DNA of 6,653 bases from an uncultured SAR86 cluster bacterium (GTDB lineage: Bacteria; Pseudomonadota; Gammaproteobacteria; Magnimaribacterales; D2472), in contig CALJHI010000009.1 in assembly GCA_938075575.1 (NCBI GenBank), positions 1 to 6,653 of the forward strand, written 5' to 3'. Shown piece after piece: positions 1-3,777 of the stretch. A program made the position numbers and the translations under genes. Under the pieces are notes generated by a model. That model was not told where the DNA came from. It was given only the letters and a program-made list of their open reading frames with translations, and did not search any database. Numbering within the stretch: position 1 is the first letter of the stretch; the number at the start of each line of letters is the position of its first letter.

Positions 1-491
1 ACAATATTTTTCTTTTTTTCTTTTAATAGTCGAAGAGTTGATTCTGTTAGAATATCCCATCCTATATTAGAGTGTGATTGAGGTTTACCAGACTCAACTG
101 TTAAAGATTTATTCAATAAAAGAACTCCTTGAGATGCCCAATATGTTAAATCTGGAATGATATTTTTAACACCAATATCAGATTCAATTTCTTTAAAAAT
201 ATTAGCTAAAGATTTGGGGGTTTTTATGCTAGATTTTGACGAGAAAGCCAGCCCATTTGCTTGGTCTTTTTTTGGATACGGATCTTGACCAAAAATTACT
301 ACTTTTGTATTGGATAATTTGCATAAGTTAAATGCATTGAAAATTAAATCTTCATTTGGATAAATTTCTTTTCCAGCTTTTTTTTCATTAGAAATAAAGG
401 TAAGAATGCTTTTAATATCATTAAAATTAATAAATTTTGAAAGCGATTTTTTCCAGCTATTATCTATATTTATTTTATTAAAATTGTTCAT
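1..491 (-). CDS. ung: Uracil-DNA glycosylase, family 1 (C-terminus outside window)
   Basis: The enzyme cuts uracil bases out of DNA to start base-excision repair after cytosine deamination or dUTP incorporation. The visible 163 residues start at the ATG at 491. They contain the family 1 signature GQDPYP at 68-73, with catalytic Asp70 and Tyr72. GLAFS at 80-84 carries the Phe that stacks on uracil, and GVLLLN at 122-127 carries the uracil-reading Asn127. SHSNIGW follows at 139-145. E. coli Ung has 229 residues, so roughly 60 are missing, including the HPSPLS DNA-intercalation loop that would lie past the left edge. The His after GQDPY in E. coli is Pro here, a variation I believe occurs in the family. 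The AT-rich leader has no clear Shine-Dalgarno sequence. The gene lies 299 bp downstream of serA on the same strand and probably has its own promoter. Identity is firm; whether the gene is intact cannot be seen. Confidence 0.95.
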   Translation of the reverse strand, partial: MNNFNKINIDNSWKKSLSKFINFNDIKSILTFISNEKKAGKEIYPNEDLIFNAFNLCKLSNTKVVIFGQDPYPKKDQANGLAFSSKSSIKTPKSLANIFKEIESDIGVKNIIPDLTYWASQGVLLLNKSLTVESGKPQSHSNIGWDILTESTLRLLKEKKKNI

Positions 492-520
492 AATTTATCA
501 AAATTTTTATCAACAGAAAC

Positions 521-541
521 TGTGGATAAAGTTATGGATAA
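521..541 (-). promoter_or_regulatory. Pair of DnaA-box-like sites upstream of ung
   Basis: Read on the minus strand, 529-521 is a perfect TTATCCACA DnaA box. 541-533 is TTATCCATA, one mismatch from it. Both point the same way and are 12 bp apart. A weaker relative, TTATCAACA, lies on the plus strand at 507-515. The sites fall between the candidate ung promoter and the ung start, so DnaA bound there could act as a roadblock or tie expression to replication. That role is inferred; only the sequence match is observed. Confidence 0.5.
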
Positions 542-568
542 CTTTATTTATATCACAGCAAAGCCTTG

Positions 569-597
569 TATATAAAGGTTTGAGGCATATTGATCAA
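569..597 (-). promoter_or_regulatory. Candidate sigma70-type promoter for ung
   Basis: On the minus strand, TTGATC (597-592) and TATATA (574-569) are separated by 17 bp, a good spacing for -35 and -10 elements. Transcription would begin near 562 and give a leader of about 70 nt that contains both DnaA-box-like sites. In DNA this AT-rich such matches arise easily by chance, so this is a candidate only. Confidence 0.35.
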
Positions 598-714
598 AAA
601 TTATACAAATATATTATAAATTACCGCAAATCAATAACTTATATGTTTTATAGATCAAGGGCTATAAATATATACACTTAAAGTGATACCCAGCAATAAC
701 ACTAAATGATTCTG

Positions 715-743
715 TTGACAAGTATTTTTTTGTAAAATATATA
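715..743 (+). promoter_or_regulatory. Strong orphan promoter directed toward the serA 3' end
   Basis: A perfect -35 hexamer TTGACA (715-720) is followed after exactly 17 bp by TATATA (738-743). This is the best promoter match I found in the gap, but there is no plus-strand gene behind it. A 7-bp inverted repeat, agtattt (721-727) and aaatact (745-751), brackets the -10 element and could be an operator. Downstream are a purine-rich stretch (758-767), an ATG at 776 and a six-codon frame MSVKKL that stops at 794-796, overlapping the end of serA on the other strand. A transcript would be antisense to the serA 3' end. Confidence 0.45.
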
Positions 744-790
744 TAAATACTGAACACAAGAGAGAAGTATAAAGAATGTCAGTTAAAAAA

Positions 791-1972
791 TTATAATGCG
801 GGACATAGTCTTACACTTAAGATATGTTCAATTGCTTCAATATTTTTAATTATTTGATCAGAAGGATTTTCATCTAAATCAATAAGATTAATGGCAATAT
901 CATCACGGCTTTTATTTGTCATGTCTGTGATATTTAAATTTGAAGATGCAATCTGATCAGCTATTTTTCCAATCATTCCAGGCTCGTTTTTATTGATAAT
1001 TATTAGCCTAAAATTGGTTGCTCTTCCAAGCCTGACAGAAGGAAAATTTACAGAGTTAACTATAGTCCCATTTCTAAGGAAATCAGACACCTGTTCTGAA
1101 GCCATTGAGGCACAATTAATTTCGGCCTCTTTAGTACTTGCTCCTAAATGAGGAAGAAGAATAACGTCACCATCATCTGCTGCTCTACTAATAAGTTCTG
1201 GAGTTGGAAAATCTGTTACATATCTAGAGATTTTTCCAGATTCTAATGAGTCTAGGATATCGTTATTATTTACAATACCTCCTCTTGAAAGATTGATGAT
1301 TTTTGCACCATCTTTTATTACCTTGAGTGTTTGTGATGAAATTAAGTCTTTTGTTGAATCAAGTAGAGGTACATGCAAAGAGACATAATCACATCTTGAT
1401 AGTAAAGATTCTAAAGAATCTGCTTTTTCTACCTCTTTTGGTAGTCTCCATGCAGCATCAACTGAAATATATGGATCATATCCGATGATCTTCATGCCCA
1501 TAATGTTTGCAGTTTGGGCCAGCAGAGAACCAATTGCACCAAGACCCACAATACCCAATGTCTTCCCTTTTACCTCTGTGCCCTTAAAGTGTTTTTTTTG
1601 AGATTCCATTGCTTTATTAAGCTCATCGCTAGCTTTACCTTTTAGAGTTGTGGCATAGGCACTACCCTGTATGATACCTCTTGATGCCAGCAACATGCCA
1701 CATACCACTAGCTCCTTTACTGCATTAGCATTTGCACCAGGAGTATTAAATACTACAACGCCTTTTTCTGTAGCATCTTTAACTGGAATATTATTTGTTC
1801 CTGCGCCTGCTCTTCCAATGCACTTTAATGATTTATTAAAATCAATATCTTGAAGCACCTGACTTCTTAAAAGCAATGCGTCTGGGTCGCTTGAGCCCTC
1901 CTTCATGCCGTTCTTATTAAAAATATTGATGCCTTCTTGGGCAATGTTGTTATAAATTTTGTATGTATACAT
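791..1972 (-). CDS. serA: D-3-phosphoglycerate dehydrogenase, short ACT-domain form
   Basis: The enzyme oxidises 3-phosphoglycerate to 3-phosphohydroxypyruvate with NAD, the first step of serine synthesis in the cytoplasm. The 393-residue protein has a split substrate domain, then a Rossmann domain with GLGAIG at 143-148 and the acidic NAD-ribose residue Asp166 in GYDPY. The catalytic trio of the D-2-hydroxyacid dehydrogenase family is visible as Arg230 (NLSRGG), Glu259 (DFPTPE) and His275 (LLPHLGAST). Residues about 321-393 form an ACT domain that starts with the NKNEPG turn. Compared with E. coli SerA (410 residues), the serine-site Asn346 and Asn364 equivalents are kept (Asn329, Asn347), but the His344 equivalent is Asn327. 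RAGAGTNNI at 54-62 is the conserved substrate-side segment. The gene lies 70 bp after glpK on the same strand. The start lacks a strong Shine-Dalgarno site, but the N-terminus aligns well with the family. Confidence 0.93.
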   Translation of the reverse strand: MYTYKIYNNIAQEGINIFNKNGMKEGSSDPDALLLRSQVLQDIDFNKSLKCIGRAGAGTNNIPVKDATEKGVVVFNTPGANANAVKELVVCGMLLASRGIIQGSAYATTLKGKASDELNKAMESQKKHFKGTEVKGKTLGIVGLGAIGSLLAQTANIMGMKIIGYDPYISVDAAWRLPKEVEKADSLESLLSRCDYVSLHVPLLDSTKDLISSQTLKVIKDGAKIINLSRGGIVNNNDILDSLESGKISRYVTDFPTPELISRAADDGDVILLPHLGASTKEAEINCASMASEQVSDFLRNGTIVNSVNFPSVRLGRATNFRLIIINKNEPGMIGKIADQIASSNLNITDMTNKSRDDIAINLIDLDENPSDQIIKNIEAIEHILSVRLCPAL

Positions 1973-2000
1973 TATTTCTATTGATGAGATTGGAAAAATA

Positions 2001-2028
2001 ATTATATATTCAAAAAACTTTCTGACAT
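2001..2028 (-). promoter_or_regulatory. Candidate serA promoter
   Basis: On the minus strand, a perfect -10 hexamer TATAAT (2006-2001) is preceded after 16 bp by ATGTCA (2028-2023), a four-of-six match to the -35 consensus. The leader would be about 20 nt. It occupies the 70-bp glpK-serA gap, so serA need not depend on read-through from glpK. Confidence 0.45.
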
Positions 2029-2042
2029 ATCGATTTTAAAAA

Positions 2043-3497
2043 TTAAGTCAAAGAATTTTCTATATAATTTTTCCAGTCTCTATATTGCTGACCTAATAAA
2101 ATATTATTTTCAGATTTTGGTACAAATGATTTCTCAATTTCGATCATGCTAAAGTCCAAATCTGACCCCGAGCCTATCATGGCAACTATGCAGGCTCCTA
2201 AAGCTGTTGATTCAATATTTTTAGGTGAGATAATTTTCTTACCGAGCGAATCGCTCAGTAACTGGCAAAAAACATTATTAGCTATCATGCCACCATCAAC
2301 TTTAAGCTCTTCAGTTGGAATATTGTATCTTTCTAATATTGAAATAATATCAAGAACTTGAAAACAAATAGATTGGAAGGCAGCTGTAACTAAGTCTTCA
2401 CTTGTTGTATCTTGAGTTATTCCATAAAAACCCCCTCTAACAGATGAATCCCAATATGGCGCGCCTAAGCCATTGAAAGCAGGCAAAAACATTGTTCCGG
2501 TTGCTGCATTTTTTCCCTCGAGAATCATTTCTTCACTGTCAGACGCTTTGTTAAAAAATTTCATCTTATCTCTAAGCCACTTAACTATATTTCCACATGA
2601 GTATATGCTTCCTTCAATTGCATATGAGATTTCGCCTTGAATCTTATAACCAATTGTAGTGAGAAGACCCTCATCTATATCAATGATTTGATCTTTTGTG
2701 TTCACCATAAGAAAACAACCGGTTCCAAATGTAGATTTCATTTGACCATTATTAAAGCATCTTTGCCCAACTAGAGCGCTTTGCTGATCACCAATAACTC
2801 CATTTATTTTTATCTTTCTTTTACCATGAACAATTGTTCCGTATTCTGCATCACAGTCGCAAACTTCAGGTAACATTTCTTTTGGTATGCTAAACATTTC
2901 AAGAAGATCCTCATCCCATGACTGCTCTTTTATGTTGTATAGCATTGTCCTTGATGCATTTGTTGCATCAGTTAGATGATTTCGCTCCTCAGTAAGGTTA
3001 TATATTAAATATGAATCAACTGTTCCAAATAATAGATCTCCTTTTCTTGCTCTCTCTAGAGAGCCAGGAGTGTTATCAAGAATCCATTTAATTTTTGTTG
3101 CAGAAAAGTAAGGGTCTAAAACCAATCCTGTTTTATTCTTTATTTCTTTTTCAAAGCCCTTCTCTTTCATCCTTTCACAAATGTCTGCTGTTCTTCTGTC
3201 TTGCCAGACAATTCCTGGATAAATTACTTTACCTGATTCCTTTTCCCATACGATAGTGGTCTCTCTTTGGTTGGTGATTCCACAAGCTTCTATTTCCAAA
3301 CTTTGATTAGACAGAACGTTATTAATAGAATTCTTAACGGTTTTTAAAATATCTTCAGGATCTAACTCTACCCAGCCATCTTTTGGGTATGAAAGATCAT
3401 ATTCTTCTTGATGACTAGATATGCTATTTAGATCCTCGCTAAAAACTACGGCTCGTGAGCTTGTTGTGCCCTGATCTATCGATAAATAATTTTTCAT
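2043..3497 (-). CDS. glpK: Glycerol kinase
   Basis: The enzyme phosphorylates glycerol with ATP to sn-glycerol-3-phosphate, which feeds phospholipid synthesis or glycolysis through dihydroxyacetone phosphate. The 484-residue protein of the FGGY kinase family shows the N-terminal phosphate loop DQGTTSSR (8-15), the glycerol-contacting NQRET (76-80, Arg78 and Glu79) and DPYFSATK (128-135, Tyr130). The catalytic base is Asp237 in GDQQSAL. The second phosphate motif is STFGTG (255-260), and the adenosine motif is DGGMIANN (401-408). E. coli GlpK has 502 residues. The Gly-rich loop that binds fructose-1,6-bisphosphate in E. coli (residues 230-236) is one residue shorter here and Lys/Arg-rich, with Lys228 at the Arg236 position. 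The C-terminal segment that docks enzyme IIA-Glc is also unlike E. coli. No glpF, glpD or glpR gene is in the window. The start is set at the ATG with a good GGAGAG site, not at the TTG four codons upstream. Confidence 0.96.
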   Translation of the reverse strand: MKNYLSIDQGTTSSRAVVFSEDLNSISSHQEEYDLSYPKDGWVELDPEDILKTVKNSINNVLSNQSLEIEACGITNQRETTIVWEKESGKVIYPGIVWQDRRTADICERMKEKGFEKEIKNKTGLVLDPYFSATKIKWILDNTPGSLERARKGDLLFGTVDSYLIYNLTEERNHLTDATNASRTMLYNIKEQSWDEDLLEMFSIPKEMLPEVCDCDAEYGTIVHGKRKIKINGVIGDQQSALVGQRCFNNGQMKSTFGTGCFLMVNTKDQIIDIDEGLLTTIGYKIQGEISYAIEGSIYSCGNIVKWLRDKMKFFNKASDSEEMILEGKNAATGTMFLPAFNGLGAPYWDSSVRGGFYGITQDTTSEDLVTAAFQSICFQVLDIISILERYNIPTEELKVDGGMIANNVFCQLLSDSLGKKIISPKNIESTALGACIVAMIGSGSDLDFSMIEIEKSFVPKSENNILLGQQYRDWKNYIENSLT

Positions 3498-3501
3498 TTT
3501 G

Positions 3502-3507
3502 CTCTCC
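3502..3507 (-). promoter_or_regulatory. Ribosome binding site that fixes the glpK start
   Basis: GGAGAG (3507-3502 on the minus strand) sits about 4-6 nt before the ATG at 3497, ideal spacing. The alternative in-frame start, TTG at 3509-3507, overlaps the first G of this motif and would bury the Shine-Dalgarno sequence inside the coding region, so it is very unlikely to be used. Confidence 0.8.
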
Positions 3508-3517
3508 AATTATCATA

Positions 3518-3547
3518 ATTATCCACAATTTATCAACTGATTGCCAA
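3518..3547 (-). promoter_or_regulatory. Candidate glpK promoter
   Basis: On the minus strand, TTGGCA (3547-3542) and GATAAT (3523-3518) each match the sigma70 consensus in five of six positions and are 18 bp apart. Transcription would start near 3511 with a very short leader. The -10 overlaps the DnaA box at 3519-3527. The -35 is nearly the same DNA as the -35 of a candidate nrdA promoter on the other strand. Confidence 0.5.
3519..3527 (+). promoter_or_regulatory. Perfect DnaA box overlapping the glpK -10
   Basis: The sequence is TTATCCACA, the high-affinity DnaA box. It overlaps the candidate glpK -10 element, so bound DnaA would be expected to block glpK transcription. It also lies just upstream of the candidate nrdA promoter at 3541-3569. 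In E. coli, DnaA boxes upstream of nrdAB are known to affect its expression; the same role here is inferred. Confidence 0.55.
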
Positions 3548-3569
3548 CAGTCAAAAAACAACTTATATA
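3541..3569 (+). promoter_or_regulatory. Candidate nrdA promoter 1, overlapping NrdR box 1
   Basis: TTGCCA (3541-3546) and TATATA (3564-3569) are spaced 17 bp apart. The first NrdR box begins at 3567, covering the end of the -10 and the predicted start near 3576, which is where a repressor would be expected to act. The resulting leader would be about 200 nt long. A second candidate at 3622-3649 competes with this assignment. Confidence 0.4.
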
Positions 3570-3582
3570 CACTATATAGTGA
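3567..3582 (+). promoter_or_regulatory. NrdR box 1
   Basis: This 16-mer matches 13 of 16 positions of the NrdR consensus acaCwAtATaTwGtgt. NrdR is the nucleotide-sensing repressor of ribonucleotide reductase genes and binds tandem boxes about three helical turns apart. The second box starts 31 bp downstream, the expected phasing. An alternative alignment shifted by 2 bp scores less well and gives the wrong phasing. Confidence 0.75.
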
Positions 3583-3597
3583 TAAAAAAGTAAATTG

Positions 3598-3613
3598 TCA
3601 CAATATATAGTGT
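3598..3613 (+). promoter_or_regulatory. NrdR box 2
   Basis: The ten-base core CAATATATAG fits the NrdR core CwAtATaTwG completely, and the right flank tgt also matches. It lies 31 bp, start to start, from box 1. The pair directly upstream of nrdA is the normal arrangement for NrdR repression in proteobacteria. The nrdR gene itself is not in this window. Confidence 0.8.
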
Positions 3614-3621
3614 TTTTTTAC

Positions 3622-3649
3622 TTGATTCTTTATCCACAACTTGTAATAT
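3622..3649 (+). promoter_or_regulatory. Candidate nrdA promoter 2
   Basis: TTGATT (3622-3627) and TAATAT (3644-3649) are 16 bp apart. A TG dinucleotide sits at 3642-3643, directly before the -10. The spacer contains a perfect DnaA box (3630-3638), and NrdR box 2 ends 8 bp before the -35. The leader would be about 120 nt. I cannot decide between this and promoter 1 from sequence alone. Confidence 0.35.
3630..3638 (+). promoter_or_regulatory. Perfect DnaA box upstream of nrdA
   Basis: This is a second TTATCCACA in the same orientation as the one at 3519-3527, 111 bp away. Together the two boxes flank both NrdR sites. It falls inside the spacer of candidate nrdA promoter 2, so DnaA binding could either block that promoter or help shape the region. 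Confidence 0.55.
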
Positions 3650-3698
3650 TAGGGATGTAACGGATAAAAAGGTAAGTGTAACTGCAGACACACAAACT

Positions 3699-3738
3699 TC
3701 TTCCAAAAAATAGAAATAACTCTTAGTGGAGTGGAAGA
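3699..3738 (+). repeat. Inverted repeat in the nrdA leader
   Basis: tcttcca (3699-3705) and tggaaga (3732-3738) are perfect 7-bp inverted copies with a 26-nt AT-rich loop. In the nrdA transcript they could form a hairpin about 40 nt before the start codon. There is no U-tract behind it, so it is not a standard terminator. It may be a leader structure or chance. Confidence 0.3.
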
Positions 3739-3777
3739 TTTTTGAAAGTAAATTTAGGGGATAACGGTAAAACATAA

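Larger units (their letters stand above)
492..790. other. AT-rich intergenic region between serA and ung
   Basis: No convincing protein gene lies here. The plus-strand reading frame that crosses it begins antisense inside ung and is a low-complexity run of Ile, Lys, Tyr and Leu. The region holds two adjacent DnaA-box-like sites (521-541), a candidate ung promoter (569-597), an 11-bp perfect palindrome (cacttaaagtg, around 675-685), and a strong-looking plus-strand promoter (715-743). I see no clear G+C-rich hairpin with a U-tract behind serA, so its termination is unexplained. Confidence 0.6.

Noticed and set aside
406..681. Plus-strand reading frame of 91 codons
   Set aside because: It begins antisense inside ung and runs through AT-rich intergenic DNA. 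The protein is a low-complexity mix of Ile, Lys, Leu and Tyr with no domain, and no ribosome site is apparent.
492..790. Possible replication origin, because of AT richness and DnaA boxes
   Set aside because: There are only one perfect and one near-perfect box, no repeated AT-rich unwinding motifs, and no dnaA, dnaN or gidA neighbour. A regulatory role is simpler.
1671..1853. Plus-strand reading frame opposite serA
   Set aside because: It is a shadow of the well-conserved SerA substrate and cofactor domains on the other strand.
2146..2361. Plus-strand reading frame opposite glpK
   Set aside because: It lies entirely antisense to the conserved GlpK C-terminal half and resembles no family I recognise.
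3655..3660. Start-stop element ATGTAA after an AGGG in the nrdA leader
   Set aside because: The spacing from AGGG to ATG is too short for a ribosome site, and a six-base match is easily due to chance.
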